A stretch of 64,000 nucleotides of DNA from Crocosphaera sp. GTDB lineage: Bacteria; Cyanobacteriota; Cyanobacteriia; Cyanobacteriales; Microcystaceae. Positions 35,982 to 48,100 of the stretch are shown piece by piece (within the stretch, counting starts at the first letter, position 1; the number at the start of each line of letters is the position of its first letter). The stretch is taken from the NCBI RefSeq assembly GCF_030064895.1, contig NZ_JASJEB010000006.1, positions 1-64,000 of the forward strand. The letters run 5' to 3'. Both the position numbers and the translations under genes were made by a program. The notes beneath the pieces were generated by a model. It did not search any database. It saw nothing but the letters and a program-made list of their open reading frames with translations, and was not told the DNA's origin.

Positions 35982-36308
35982 TTAATTTAATACTTTGATT
36001 TTAACAGGAATTCTCCCTGATTTTAGGGAACCAATAGCTCTAAAGGCACTTTGAGATAAATCGAGACTACAACGACAGCGATCTACAATACGAACTATAA
36101 CACTTTTTCCAGTTCTGCGATTGGTCACTTTAACTTTTGTGCCAAAGGGCAAACTGCGATGGGCCGCCATCATAGCATTATTATTGAAGCGTACCCCTGA
36201 TGCTGTTTTCTGCCCTTGATAATGAGAAGCATAATAAGTGGCTGTTTGTGCCTGTGCAGGTACGGAGGCTAAGGCTATCATCAAGATAGATAATGATAAT
36301 TTTTTCAC
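35982..36308 (-). CDS. RlpA-like double-psi beta-barrel protein
   Basis: A 108-residue exported protein. The signal peptide is MKKLSLSILMIALASVPAQAQ with an AQA-type cleavage site. The mature part is an RlpA-like double-psi beta barrel: TASGVRFNNNAMMAAHRSLPFGTKVKVTNRRTGKSVIVRI, then DLSQSAFRAIG. RlpA proteins act on denuded glycan strands or bind peptidoglycan at septa. The catalytic Asp is possibly VDR (V-R-I-V-D-R); two extra cysteines (CRC) replace the usual GPF, so activity is uncertain. There is no SPOR domain. Confidence 0.82.
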   Translation of the reverse strand: MKKLSLSILMIALASVPAQAQTATYYASHYQGQKTASGVRFNNNAMMAAHRSLPFGTKVKVTNRRTGKSVIVRIVDRCRCSLDLSQSAFRAIGSLKSGRIPVKIKVLN

Positions 36309-36461
36309 GGTCTACTATTCCTCACCACAGGATATATGTCTAAGCTAATATACCTAGTTATTTTCAATCTGTCGAGTTGACAAAAAGTAGTTTTTATGCT
36401 TAGCAATGAAGTTGGGATAAGTGTCAATCAAATACCTTTTTAATAAACATAATTTAGTTCA

Positions 36462-37208
36462 ATGTTTAATTTTATGCGCAGCGTTGCCATATTTTCGCTA
36501 TTTCCTGTGACTAACACTTTCAAAAACAAGAATTCTTTATTTTACTTATGTTCATTGTTGCTTATCAGTTTAACAATTGGTTGTGGTGCATCTTCTTCGG
36601 TTCCCATTGAAACCTCTGTATTGACGGTGGATAATGGGGAAATGGTGCAGCAAGGGATTGAAAAAAGCCGTCAGGGAAATTATAAAGGAGCTTTAAGGGA
36701 TTTTAATCAAGTTATTGCCGAAAATCCCCAAGATATTCACGCTTATTTTAATCGGGGTTTTGCTCACAGTAGTTTAGGCCAGTTTCAGCAAGCGTTAGCT
36801 GATTTTACGGAAGCGTTGAAATTAGATCCCCAGATGGTTGAAGCTTATGTTAACCGGGGCAATGTTTATCTACAATTGGGAGAAGATAAAAAGGCGATCG
36901 CAGATTATGAAAAGGCTTTAAAAATCAATCCTCAGGATGCTTTTGCGCAAAATAACTTAGGATTAGCTCATCTTAACTCAGGAAGCCCAGAATTGGCAAA
37001 AATTGACTTTACTGAAGCGGTGACCATTGATCCTTTGTATGGGGAAGCTTATTATAATCGAGGGTTAGCGTTGATTGATCTCGGGGAAGCAGAAAAAGCG
37101 ATCGCAGATTTCCAAAAAGCTGCTGATATTTGGCAAGAAATGGGGGAAAATATAGCTGCTGAGGCTGCTTTAGCAGAGATTGATGCTTTAAAAAAAGCGA
37201 GTCAATAA
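36462..37208 (+). CDS. TPR lipoprotein
   Basis: A 248-residue TPR protein. The N-terminal hydrophobic stretch ends LISLTIGCGASSS, a lipobox-like site, so it is probably a lipoprotein. Five TPR units follow from about residue 58 (e.g. IHAYFNRGFAHSSLGQFQQALADFTEAL and AYVNRGNVYLQLGEDKKAIADYEKAL). Function: protein-protein contacts at the periplasmic face, partner unknown. An earlier set of residues (MFNFMRSVAIF...) makes the signal region unusually long; the internal ATG at 36474 is an alternative start. Confidence 0.82.
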   Translation: MFNFMRSVAIFSLFPVTNTFKNKNSLFYLCSLLLISLTIGCGASSSVPIETSVLTVDNGEMVQQGIEKSRQGNYKGALRDFNQVIAENPQDIHAYFNRGFAHSSLGQFQQALADFTEALKLDPQMVEAYVNRGNVYLQLGEDKKAIADYEKALKINPQDAFAQNNLGLAHLNSGSPELAKIDFTEAVTIDPLYGEAYYNRGLALIDLGEAEKAIADFQKAADIWQEMGENIAAEAALAEIDALKKASQ

Positions 37209-37302
37209 CTGTCAGTTAAAACAAATTTTTTGTTAAAAAATCGTAGTTTAAGCAGTTTAAAAACTATAATTAAATAGTCAAATTATATTCAATTAATTGA
37301 TT

Positions 37303-37500
37303 ATGACTATTACTTTAAAAGTTCCTAGTATTGCCTGTGGTGGTTGCGCTGATACTATTACTAAAGCCATTACAGGACAAAAACCAGAAGCAAAGGTTTC
37401 TGTTGATGTTGAGGGGAAAATGGTAACTGTGGATAGTGATGCTTCTGTAGAAATTATTAAAGAAATTATCACAGAAGCTGGTCATACAGTGGATAATTAA
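37303..37500 (+). CDS. copper chaperone Atx1-like (HMA domain)
   Basis: A 65-residue heavy-metal-associated domain: MTITLKVPSIACGGCADTIT ... SVDVEGKMVTVDS ... EAGHTVDN. The copper-binding loop is ACGGC. The layout matches the cyanobacterial Atx1 that hands Cu(I) to CtaA/PacS ATPases for plastocyanin and cytochrome oxidase. The frame opens at a TTG (37297), but the ATG at 37303 fits the family start. No copper ATPase is adjacent. Confidence 0.9.
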   Translation: MTITLKVPSIACGGCADTITKAITGQKPEAKVSVDVEGKMVTVDSDASVEIIKEIITEAGHTVDN

Positions 37501-38923
<1,423 letters not shown>

Positions 38924-38936
38924 TCAAGTTTTCTCT

Positions 38937-38966
38937 TGTAGAGACGTTTTTCGCAACGTCTCTACA
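38937..38966. repeat. 30-bp palindromic repeat
   Basis: TGTAGAGACGTTT ... AACGTCTCTACA, same family and same 30-bp length as 3737-3766. It lies 14 bases after the gap1 stop and may double as a terminator hairpin. Confidence 0.75.
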
Positions 38967-39165
38967 GGGAGCATCCTATTTTTGTAAAAGCTGAACCCAA
39001 AGTAATCATAAACCAAGGATTTCAGCACCTCTTGAAAGAGCTACTCTGCAAAATTGAGATGCTCCGTCTCTACATTTTGTGAAGGTTCAGGAATATTATC
39101 TATAGACTATCAACACCTAGATATATTATGATAGTAATGAGGTTTAACTATAATAAATAAGTTAT

Positions 39166-40461
39166 TCAATTACCATGATAATATAACCAATCTTGAATTT
39201 CTTTTGCTAACCAAGCACATTCTTCTTCTTTAAGATTTTCTCCTATAATATAACTTCTTTTTCTCGTTCTAATTTTCACTGAATGATTTTTATATCCTTC
39301 ATATAAGAAAACACCGAGAATATCATCAATTGAACCATTAATAGACTGATAAGTTAACCCCAATATACTTCTTTTAATTTTAAATGAATTCTCTAATAAA
39401 AGAACTTTCATGTCCTTACAATATTGATGAACAAATAATAAAACCAATAGAGAAAATGGGAAAAATGCCAAGATAATTATAGCAAGAATAAAAATTGTGA
39501 TAAATAAACTGGTACTTCCCATTTTATACATTGCAGATGGGGGTAAATGAAAAGATAGTTTATTCTCTGTTTTATCAACAACAAAACGACTATATTTAGG
39601 TTGATAAAATTTATTGCGAGAATCATCTAAATTAATACTTGAATCTGTAGCTTTTTTATTTTGTAAAGATATTAATGCTTCTTGTGCTGTTTGAAAACGT
39701 TTTTCTATGGAAATATTAGTTGCTTTTTTTAACCAATAAATAAAATAATTGGCAACATTAACTTTATCATAAAATTGAATTTGAGAGTCTTTATGAGGTA
39801 AGTCAACTGGGGATATTCCTGTTAATAAATGAATCAAAGTTGCCCCTAATGCGTAAATATCGGAAGCTGGTACTGCCCTACCCCAAAATTGTTCTAACGG
39901 GGCGTAACCACTACTTCCTACTACTGTAAATGTTACACCAGTCATAGCACCTTGTGCTTGTACCGCACCAAAATCAATTAAATAAATATGATTATCTTTT
40001 CCTAAAATTAAGTTACTAGGTTTAATATCTCGATGAATAACTAAAGGGTTTAGTTGATGTAAATATACCAAAATTTCTAAAATTTCTAGGGCAATATTAT
40101 AGGTTTCTTTTTCAGTAAAATTTTTGCCTCTTTCTAACAATTCTTGTAACGATGTTCCGGGGATATAATCTTGTACTAAACCAAACCAAGCAACCCCACC
40201 ACCCAAGTCTTTATCTATATCAAAATAGTCTCGATATTTAGGTATTCTCTGATGCTGAAGAGACTGTAAAATTTTGGCTTCTCGTTCAAATAATTTTAAT
40301 TCTTCCCATTGCATTTGAGGACTAAATGCTAATAGTTTTAGGGTAATATTTTCCTGGGATAGCTTATCTATAGCTAACCAAGTTTGATGGCCTGTTGCTG
40401 TATGACCTAATCTTTGTTTGAGTTGGTATTTTTCAACCAGAATATCACCAGATTTAAACAT
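39166..40461 (-). CDS. Ser/Thr protein kinase, membrane-anchored
   Basis: A 431-residue Hanks-type kinase. Nucleotide loop is degenerate (LGHTATGHQ), lysine K42 in ITLKLLAF, catalytic HRDIKPSNLIL, IDFG and GSSGYAPLEQF are intact. After the kinase domain (about 285) two hydrophobic segments (LFITIFILAIIILAFFPFSL and LLVLLFV) precede a C-terminal globular part ending LKEEECAWLAKEIQDWLYY. It lies 13 bases downstream of a close paralogue on the same strand; the pair likely arose by tandem duplication. Confidence 0.9.
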   Translation of the reverse strand: MFKSGDILVEKYQLKQRLGHTATGHQTWLAIDKLSQENITLKLLAFSPQMQWEELKLFEREAKILQSLQHQRIPKYRDYFDIDKDLGGGVAWFGLVQDYIPGTSLQELLERGKNFTEKETYNIALEILEILVYLHQLNPLVIHRDIKPSNLILGKDNHIYLIDFGAVQAQGAMTGVTFTVVGSSGYAPLEQFWGRAVPASDIYALGATLIHLLTGISPVDLPHKDSQIQFYDKVNVANYFIYWLKKATNISIEKRFQTAQEALISLQNKKATDSSINLDDSRNKFYQPKYSRFVVDKTENKLSFHLPPSAMYKMGSTSLFITIFILAIIILAFFPFSLLVLLFVHQYCKDMKVLLLENSFKIKRSILGLTYQSINGSIDDILGVFLYEGYKNHSVKIRTRKRSYIIGENLKEEECAWLAKEIQDWLYYHGN

Positions 40462-40474
40462 AATTTTCCTAATT

Positions 40475-41974
40475 TTAATTTAACCAATCTTCAATTTCTT
40501 TAGCTAACCAGATAGCTTCTTCTTCTGTTAATTGATTTCCTAATTGATAAATCATTTTTCTAGTATTAATTGTCACGTTATATTTATGACGTAATTCATG
40601 AATATAAATTCCGATAATGTTGTTTTTTGATTCTTCTTCTTTATCATACTCGAATCCTAAGATTTTTTCTTGCATTTTTAATGTTTCTTTATCTAACGAA
40701 AAACAAGTATTGGAACTTACTTTGCTAATTACATACAAAAATAAGAAGACAAAAACAATTAAAAAACTCATTCCTCCCATTATTTCCAAAGAAGCTACTA
40801 TAAACGAAGAATTTTGGAGCACAATTCCTGTAAAAGTTAACGAAAATGGAATCAAAAATAGACCAGAAACAGTCATTAAAGGAATAAATCGGCTTAACTC
40901 TAACTGGTTATTCATAAAATTGGTTTCTAATTTTAATAATTTTTGAAACAGTTTTAATTTAGATGAAGGAACTAGAAATTGCAGAGATTCATCTGTTTTA
41001 GTTAATCCTAGTTTAGTTATTAATTCCTCTTTCTTTTCTGCTTTAAGTAAATTATTATTTCTATTGCTGTTCTTGAGTTTTCCTGTTTTTAATGAGGTTA
41101 ATGCTTCCCTGGCAGTTTGATAACGTTGAGATATCTTAATCTCAACTAAAGTAGTTAACCAATCTTTCAAAAAAGGATTAATTTTCCCTTGATCTTGAAA
41201 CTCAATTTGATAATCTTGGTCGTGTAATTCTGTAGGAGAAATACCCGTTAAAAGATGAATTAAAGTTGCTCCTAATGCGTACAAATCAGAGGAAAAAACT
41301 GCCTTTCCCCAAAATTGTTCCAAGGGAGTATAACCACTGGTTCCCACCACAGTAAAACTAATATTGGTCACAGAATTTTGATCTTGAACTGCACCAAAAT
41401 CAATTAAATAGATGTTATTATCTTCCCCTAAAATCAAATTACTAGGTTTAATATCTCGATGTAAAACAGGAGGATTTAATTCGTGTAAATAAGTCAAAAT
41501 TTTGAGAACCTTTAGAGCAATTTTACGAATTTCTTTCTCAGAAAATCTTTCCCCATTTTCTAATAATTCCTGTAAAGATTTTCCTGGAATATAATCTTCC
41601 ACTAACCCAAACCAAGGAACCCCATTTCCCTGTTCTTCAGACAGTTCAAAATAGTTACGATAACAGGGAATGAAAGGATGCTCTAATCCTTGTAAAACTT
41701 TAGCTTCTCGTTCAAATAGTTTAAACTGTTCCCAAGATAATTGTGGATTAAATGCTAATAATTTAACCGTAACTTTCTCATAAACTTTAGCTATAAAAAC
41801 CTGATGAAAATCAAAAACCCACTTTAACAAAGGTAATTGTTTTTTTCTTGTAGCATATAAATCAATAGGGGAAAATAAATCATCCGCCAACCAAGTTTGA
41901 TGGCCAATAGCTGTTTTTCCCAAAACTTTTACAAGTCGATAACGTTGACAAAGAATATCCCCAACCTGAAACAT
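40475..41974 (-). CDS. Ser/Thr protein kinase, paralogue with insertion
   Basis: A 499-residue kinase, first gene of the tandem pair. Relative to its neighbour it has about 29 extra residues between the glycine loop (LGKTAIGHQTWLA, 18-30) and the lysine K71 in VTVKLLAF: SPIDLYATRKKQLPLL then KWVFDFHQVFIAKVYE. Catalytic HRDIKPSNLIL, IDFG and GTSGYTPLEQF are intact. Two hydrophobic segments (FIPLMTVSGLFLIPFSLTF and FIVASLEIMGGMSFLIVFVFLFLYVI) follow, then the common C-terminal module ending LTEEEAIWLAKEIEDWLN. The insertion would fall in the N-lobe beta2-beta3 region. Confidence 0.9.
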   Translation of the reverse strand: MFQVGDILCQRYRLVKVLGKTAIGHQTWLADDLFSPIDLYATRKKQLPLLKWVFDFHQVFIAKVYEKVTVKLLAFNPQLSWEQFKLFEREAKVLQGLEHPFIPCYRNYFELSEEQGNGVPWFGLVEDYIPGKSLQELLENGERFSEKEIRKIALKVLKILTYLHELNPPVLHRDIKPSNLILGEDNNIYLIDFGAVQDQNSVTNISFTVVGTSGYTPLEQFWGKAVFSSDLYALGATLIHLLTGISPTELHDQDYQIEFQDQGKINPFLKDWLTTLVEIKISQRYQTAREALTSLKTGKLKNSNRNNNLLKAEKKEELITKLGLTKTDESLQFLVPSSKLKLFQKLLKLETNFMNNQLELSRFIPLMTVSGLFLIPFSLTFTGIVLQNSSFIVASLEIMGGMSFLIVFVFLFLYVISKVSSNTCFSLDKETLKMQEKILGFEYDKEEESKNNIIGIYIHELRHKYNVTINTRKMIYQLGNQLTEEEAIWLAKEIEDWLN

Positions 41975-42116
41975 AATCTTGATAATTAATTTATAATTTA
42001 TTCTCTATTTATATATTAACTACTCGCAACAAAGGAAAATAATTGATGAAAATTTATATTTTTTGCAGCCACAACCTTCCATAATAGAAAAAGATAGTTA
42101 CAAGAGATATTCAAGA

Positions 42117-43109
42117 ATGAGTAGTCATCAGACCATGAGAGTTGGTATACTAGGCTTCGGGGGACTCGGACAAGCAGCAACTAAAGTTCTCGCCCCAAAA
42201 CAAGAAATGACTTGGGTTGCAGCCGCAGACCTCAAGGGTTATGCTTATTGTGAGACAGGATTAGATCCTCAAACGGCCATCGCTACTTATAGCCAACAAG
42301 GATCAATCGGTTATTTAGACCCCTACGGAACCCTTAGCAACCATAGTATCAAAGACCTCCTAGAAACCGCTAAAGTCGATGGCTATTTTTTAGCCCTTCC
42401 TAACCTTCCTAACACTTTTATGGCTGATGTTGCAAGACAGTTTATCGCTTCGGGGTGGAAAGGGGTGTTAGTGGATGCTCTAAAACGCACCAGTGCAGTC
42501 GAACAACTGCTACAATTACAAGGGGACTTACAAGCAGCCGGTATCACCTATATGAGCGGTTGTGGAGCAACTCCTGGCTTGTTAACTGCTGCGGCCGCGG
42601 TTGCTGCTCAGAGTTATCACGAGATTCACAGCGTTAAAATTACCTTCGGTGTAGGTATTGCCAACTGGGAAGCCTACCGTGCCACTATTAGGGAAGATAT
42701 AGCCCATTTACCAGGGTTTAACGTGGATAGAGCTAAAGCTATGAGTGACGCTGATGTGGAAGCTTTCCTCGACCAAACCAATGGTATTCTCACCCTAGAA
42801 AATATGGAACACGCTGACGATATTATGTTAGAGTTGGCTGGTATTTGTTCCCGCGATCGCGTTACAGTTGGGGGTGTGGTAGATACCCGTAACCCGAAAA
42901 AGCCTTTAAGTACAAATGTTCAAATAACTGGTCGTACCTTTGAAGGGAAAATATCCACCCATACCTTTACTTTGGGGGATGAAACCAGTATGGCCGCTAA
43001 TGTTTGTGGACCAGCTTTTGGTTATCTTAAAGCAGGTTTATCTTTACACCGTCGTGGTATTCATGGGTTATTTACTGCTGCTGAAATAATGCCTCATTTT
43101 GTTAAATAA
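42117..43109 (+). CDS. saccharopine dehydrogenase-like oxidoreductase
   Basis: A 330-residue protein with the Rossmann motif [19 protein letters not shown] and the family regions [29 protein letters not shown] and [21 protein letters not shown]. It belongs to a cyanobacterial group usually named saccharopine dehydrogenase-like; true saccharopine activity is doubtful. The frame opens with TTG at 42063, but the ATG at 42117 (or 42135, MRVGIL) is a better start. Substrate unknown. Divergent from the kinase pair; no operon. Confidence 0.78.
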   Translation: MSSHQTMRVGILGFGGLGQAATKVLAPKQEMTWVAAADLKGYAYCETGLDPQTAIATYSQQGSIGYLDPYGTLSNHSIKDLLETAKVDGYFLALPNLPNTFMADVARQFIASGWKGVLVDALKRTSAVEQLLQLQGDLQAAGITYMSGCGATPGLLTAAAAVAAQSYHEIHSVKITFGVGIANWEAYRATIREDIAHLPGFNVDRAKAMSDADVEAFLDQTNGILTLENMEHADDIMLELAGICSRDRVTVGGVVDTRNPKKPLSTNVQITGRTFEGKISTHTFTLGDETSMAANVCGPAFGYLKAGLSLHRRGIHGLFTAAEIMPHFVK

Positions 43110-43320
43110 AGAGGTAAGGGGAAGAGAAGGAATTTAGAATTAAATTGAGTTCTAAATTTTTATCCATCTTCCCATACTTACTCAACCGTAATTCTTTTAA
43201 TAACCCTATTTCTAAGCAAAATACCCCGCTTAATTCCATAAGCAAAATTAGCCTAAAATAAACAGATTATTAGGAAAAAAGTAGGTAACAAATCTCCCGT
43301 AAAAATCAGGTTGAAATATT

Positions 43321-45048
43321 TTACCTAACCTGTTTAAGAGTTTCCACCTTCTTATTAAACAGTTCTGTAATTAAACTAAGTACCGTACGATTTTCCCGAA
43401 CCTGAATGTTAGCAGTTATGGACATTCCTGATTTTAAAGAAATTTCACGGTCAGCAGTTTTTAAGTATTGATCATCCAGTGCAACTGTAGCAGGAAATCG
43501 ATAAAATTGATAAATTTCATCCGGTTCTAAGGCATCCGAACCAATAGAGATAACTTCTGCTTTGATATCGCCAAACTCACTAAAAGGAAAAGAATCAATT
43601 CGCACATCAACTTTCTGCCCCACTCGAACAAAACCGATATCTTGGTTAGTAATATTAACCTCCGCAATTAAATTATCGTCAGGAACAATTCTCAGCAGAG
43701 GTTCCATTTGGTTTGGGGGAGGAACATAACCAGGTGAGGCGTTAAGATCAAACACCGTACCACCCACAGGAGCCTTTATTTCTTGATATTTGAGATTTAC
43801 CTCGGTGCGACTAATTTGACTGGTTAACTCGGCAATTCTTTTATTGTTTTCTACGATAGTTTTATTGAGTTGACTATCAATATCAGCGATTCTTTCGTTA
43901 TTATCAGAGACTTTATCCCTTAAATCTTTTTCCGTTACCTTAACAGTATTCAATAGTTGGGCTTTAGCTTGAGAAATAGCGATTGTTAAGCGTTTTTCCT
44001 CTTGGGTAAAACGATCAATTTCCTTGAGACGATCTTGAACCTGTTGTTTTTGGCGATCGTGTTCGATGGTACCATTAGCCCGTTGTTCTGTAATTTGTTG
44101 TCGTCGTTCAGCAATAGTTTGTCGTTGTCGTTCCACCTGCAAACGGGCCACCCCTCCCTCTTCAACTAGGGGCATAATATCTTTGAGGATATCCTCTTCA
44201 ATTTCTAAAGCTCTTTCTGCTTCAACGATCGCGTTTGTATTTCTTTGATCGATTTCCGCTAAGACTTTGCGATCGTCAAGTAATTGTGTTCTCGCATCGG
44301 CTAATTCCACTTGAGCTTGTCTAAGTTGTTTTTCTAGCTGGTCCATTTCTAACCGGGCAGCTAAAGCCCGAGAATCTGATTCTGCCTGAGAAGCACGGAG
44401 TCGAGCCAGTTGTTCTGCCGTTAGAACACCCCCTGCCGTTGAATTACCCAGTTCTACTTGGTAAAGGCTATTTTCTGCGATTAAAGCCGCACGATGACGG
44501 GCCAGGGAGGCCACTTCTATGGGTAAATCTAACTGGATAATCGCTCTTTCTACGTCTGAGGGGTCAAGGGATTGATTCATCAACGTCCGATAGAAGCGGT
44601 TTTCTTGTTGTAAGCTTGCCTTAACTTTTTGTAAGGATTTTAATTCGGCGGTATTGGCTTCGGAGTCTAAGATAATAACCACATCTCCTTGTTTAACTTT
44701 ATCCCCATCTTCAACTAAAACTTTTTCAACGATGGCACCACCAACAGGAGGGACATGGACTTCTTGAACCGGGTCCTGGGGTTTGAGTTGTCCTTGTGCT
44801 GCTACCACCTGTTCAATTTTGGCAATGGATGCCCAGACAAGACTAGCAGTTGTCACCCCAATGATTGTCCAAACAACACCCCTAGACCAACTGGGAGATT
44901 GACGGAGGATGACGGCGTGTTCAGAGGTAATAGGAGCAAGGGAATTGCTAGAAAAGGAATCATTATTCTGATTCGTGGTGGCTAAGGCTGATGAATTTTT
45001 TTGGGTGAGATCGTCGTTTTGTTCTTGTCTACCATTATTGTTAACCAT
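43321..45048 (-). CDS. hlyD: HlyD-family membrane fusion protein
   Basis: A 575-residue periplasmic adaptor of type I secretion. A short cytoplasmic tail of about 50 polar residues is followed by a membrane helix (GVVWTIIGVTTASLVWASIA), a lipoyl half-motif (VPPVGGAIVEKVLVEDGDKVKQGDVVI), a very long coiled coil (about 130-400; many EIDQRN/QVQDRLKEIDR-type heptads) and the closing barrel (IKAPVGGTVFDLNASPGYV). It bridges the inner-membrane ABC transporter to a TolC-like outer-membrane protein. It lies 151 bases downstream of its transporter on the same strand. The pair resembles HlyB/HlyD used for S-layer export in Synechocystis. Confidence 0.93.
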   Translation of the reverse strand: MVNNNGRQEQNDDLTQKNSSALATTNQNNDSFSSNSLAPITSEHAVILRQSPSWSRGVVWTIIGVTTASLVWASIAKIEQVVAAQGQLKPQDPVQEVHVPPVGGAIVEKVLVEDGDKVKQGDVVIILDSEANTAELKSLQKVKASLQQENRFYRTLMNQSLDPSDVERAIIQLDLPIEVASLARHRAALIAENSLYQVELGNSTAGGVLTAEQLARLRASQAESDSRALAARLEMDQLEKQLRQAQVELADARTQLLDDRKVLAEIDQRNTNAIVEAERALEIEEDILKDIMPLVEEGGVARLQVERQRQTIAERRQQITEQRANGTIEHDRQKQQVQDRLKEIDRFTQEEKRLTIAISQAKAQLLNTVKVTEKDLRDKVSDNNERIADIDSQLNKTIVENNKRIAELTSQISRTEVNLKYQEIKAPVGGTVFDLNASPGYVPPPNQMEPLLRIVPDDNLIAEVNITNQDIGFVRVGQKVDVRIDSFPFSEFGDIKAEVISIGSDALEPDEIYQFYRFPATVALDDQYLKTADREISLKSGMSITANIQVRENRTVLSLITELFNKKVETLKQVR

Positions 45049-45199
45049 AATTTATACCTATCAAGAAAATTCAATTGGTGTGGGAGCAAACAGTGATTAC
45101 TTATCAGTTATTGCTAAAAGAAGATATAGCAGTTCTCACTTTGAGGCAGGAGTTAGGTGTACCTCACTGGTTGCGAGAAACGCTACAACTAAATCAAAT

Positions 45200-48100
45200 T
45201 TATTGATTGCCTTCTTGTTGTTTATAGAGGTAGTAATAACGACCTTTGAGGGCCATTAATTCGTCGTGGGTTCCCTGTTCAACAACCGATCCCGAATCCA
45301 TCATTAAAATGACATCTGCACTTCTGATAGTTCCTAAACGGTGGGTGATGAAGAAAACGGTGCGATCGCTAAAGGCTTTTAAGAGGTTGACACATACTTG
45401 CTGTTCCGTGGCATAGTCCAAGGCACTGGTGGCTTCATCAAGTACCAATACTTGTGGATTTTGCAACACAGAGCGAGCAATAGCGATCCGTTGTCGTTGT
45501 CCCCCAGATAGAGCAGATCCTCTTTCCCCTACATTTGTATTGTACCCATTTGGTAAGGTCATGATAAACTCATGGGCTGCAGCTACCGTGGCAGCTTCGA
45601 TAATCTCTTCCGTGGTAGCATCGGGGTTAGTCAGGGCGATGTTATCCTGTACCGATCCCTCAAATAAAAGGGTTTCTTGGGGAACCACACCCACTTGACG
45701 ACGCAAAGAATAGAGTTCCACTTTAGAGATATCATAGCCATCGATTAAAATGCGTCCTGCTTCTGGTTCGTACAGTCGTGAAATGAGTTTAGTTAGGGTA
45801 CTTTTCCCGGCACCACTGCCTCCTACTACAGCCATAAAGGTTCCAGCTGGAAATTCAATATTGATGTTTTTTAATTGTAGGGGCCCGTGTTGTTTGAAGC
45901 GGAAGGAGACATTCTCGTATTTAACCGCTCCTTGAATGGCGGGCATAGGAATATTTTTGCGATCGCGTTCTGCTTCTTGAGGGGTATCCACAATATCAGC
46001 TAACCGTTCTAGGGATAGGGCCGTTTCTTGGAAGTTTTGCCACAGTTGGGTTAGTCGTAAAATGGGTGAAGTAACGTAACTGGCAATGATGCGGAAAGCG
46101 ATTAATTGTCCTAAACTGAGTTCTTGTTGCAGGACTAAATAGGCCCCAACCCATAACACCAATAACCCGGACAGTTTATTGAGAAAGCCACTGGTAGAAC
46201 TAGCTAAGGTAGAAGTAATTACTGTATTAAAGCCGGCTGAAACGTAACGGGCGTATTTTTCTTGCCATTGCCAACGAGAACGCAGTTCGATATTTTGCGC
46301 CTTAACGGTTTGTATCCCTGACATCACCTCCACTAAGTAGGACTGGGTTTGGGCATTTCTTTCTGCTTTAGTTCTCAGTTGCCGGCGAATGGTGGGGGAG
46401 AAAATTAGGGTCATGGCCACGAAAACGGGTACAATCCCTAATGCGACTAAGGTTAACAGGGGACTATAAAACACCATTACCGCAATATAAACCACAGAAA
46501 AGACGGCATCTAACACCACTGTGAGTGCGGTTCCTGTCAAAAATTGACGGATATTTTCTAATTCATTGACCCTTGTGGAAATTTCTCCCACTGGCCTCCT
46601 CTCAAAATACCGTAAGGGCAGCCGCAATAGGTGGTCAATAATTTCTGAACCTAAACTCATATCGATGCGGTTGGTGGTATCGACAAATAAATAGGTTCGC
46701 AGGGTGGTTAAAACCGCTTCAAAAACGGCGATAATTAAGAGGAATGTCCCCAATACTTGTAGGGTATCGGCACTATTCTGCACAATCACCTTATCAATGA
46801 TTACCTGAATCATTAAAGGGTTAGCTAAGCCGAATAGTTGTACAAAAAACGAAGCGATAAATACTTCTACTAACACCCGACGGTATTTTCTAAGAGCCGG
46901 AACAAACCAACTCAAACCAAACCGTTGTTGAGGGGTATCTTTGGTGGGTTGTAATAATAATACTTCTCCACTCTCTCCCCACTGCTCAAGAAACTCACGG
47001 GGGTTGCGACGTAAGATCCCTAGTTCTGGTACGGCTACCACCACCTCTTTCTCACTAACATCGTACAAAATCGTCAAACTATCCTGCCACATAATTAAAG
47101 CAGGGGTTTTTAGTTGGGTGAAGGAAGAAGCAGGAATTTTGATTAATTGGGCATTTAGTCCCATTAATTCTGTAATAGCCCCACATAAGGGTAAAGATAA
47201 GGTTCCTGTTCGTTGCAGTTGTTGCGCTAGAATACGGCGAATGACATCCCGACGATAGGGCATACCAAAATACTGACTTAGCATTTGAAAACAGGCTGAT
47301 CCCACTCCTAAAGGGGTTTTTCCCTTCATAAAAGGATAGGATTTCCGTTTTTTCTCTTTCGGCGATGGTTCGGGGGTGGGGGCAACTCCCACCACTTCCA
47401 CATCTGCATAAGGAATTTCTTCTTCTTCGACTTTATCTAGAGAAATATCCGTTGATGCTTGGCCTAAGGGTGAGTGGGTAGGGCTTTTTCTTTTTTCGAG
47501 ATCCAGCAAGGGTAAAATAATCACACGAGCCGGTTGCGGTCCTTTAACTACTACAGATGTTTGCCCATTATCTGAGCTTAAACGATTACCTACAGCAAAA
47601 TTTTCGATGCTACCGCCCCCACTAACTAACCATAATTGTTGTTGATGTTCAGGGGGAAGATTATGGGTTCCTGGGGCTAAATAGTGAACTTGTGCATCTT
47701 CGAGAAGGTCTTCGGCCAGAGCTTTGATATCGATGTCTGCTTGTGCCTCTTGTGCTAAACGGGTTCCCAGGAGATCATAAAGTTCGCTCAAGGTACATTG
47801 ATCTTGAAATTGGTCTTTGAGTCTGGGATACTCTTCTAATAGGTGCCAAAAGTCTTCTTGTTTTAGGGCGATGCCTACTGCTTCTGTAGAAGCGATTACG
47901 GTTTCACAGGGAACTCCACGTATCAGGTTAACATCTCCTACCACAGAACCCGGTGTTAACCGTTGTAGAGTGCTAGGCATTTGAGTACGGGGATCGTATC
48001 CTAATAACCGGCCCTGTCCTTCTAGGAGAATGGTCACATAAGATGACAGTTTCCCTCGCATCAAAATCACTTGACCCATACGATAACGCCAAATTTGGGA

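Noticed and set aside
39166-41974. The tandem kinases as pseudokinases because of degenerate glycine loops
   Set aside because: Lysine, HRDxKxxN and DFG motifs are all intact in both, so activity is likely.
45429-47258. Plus-strand ORFs antisense to the HlyB-type transporter
   Set aside because: They mirror conserved ABC motifs and have no support of their own.
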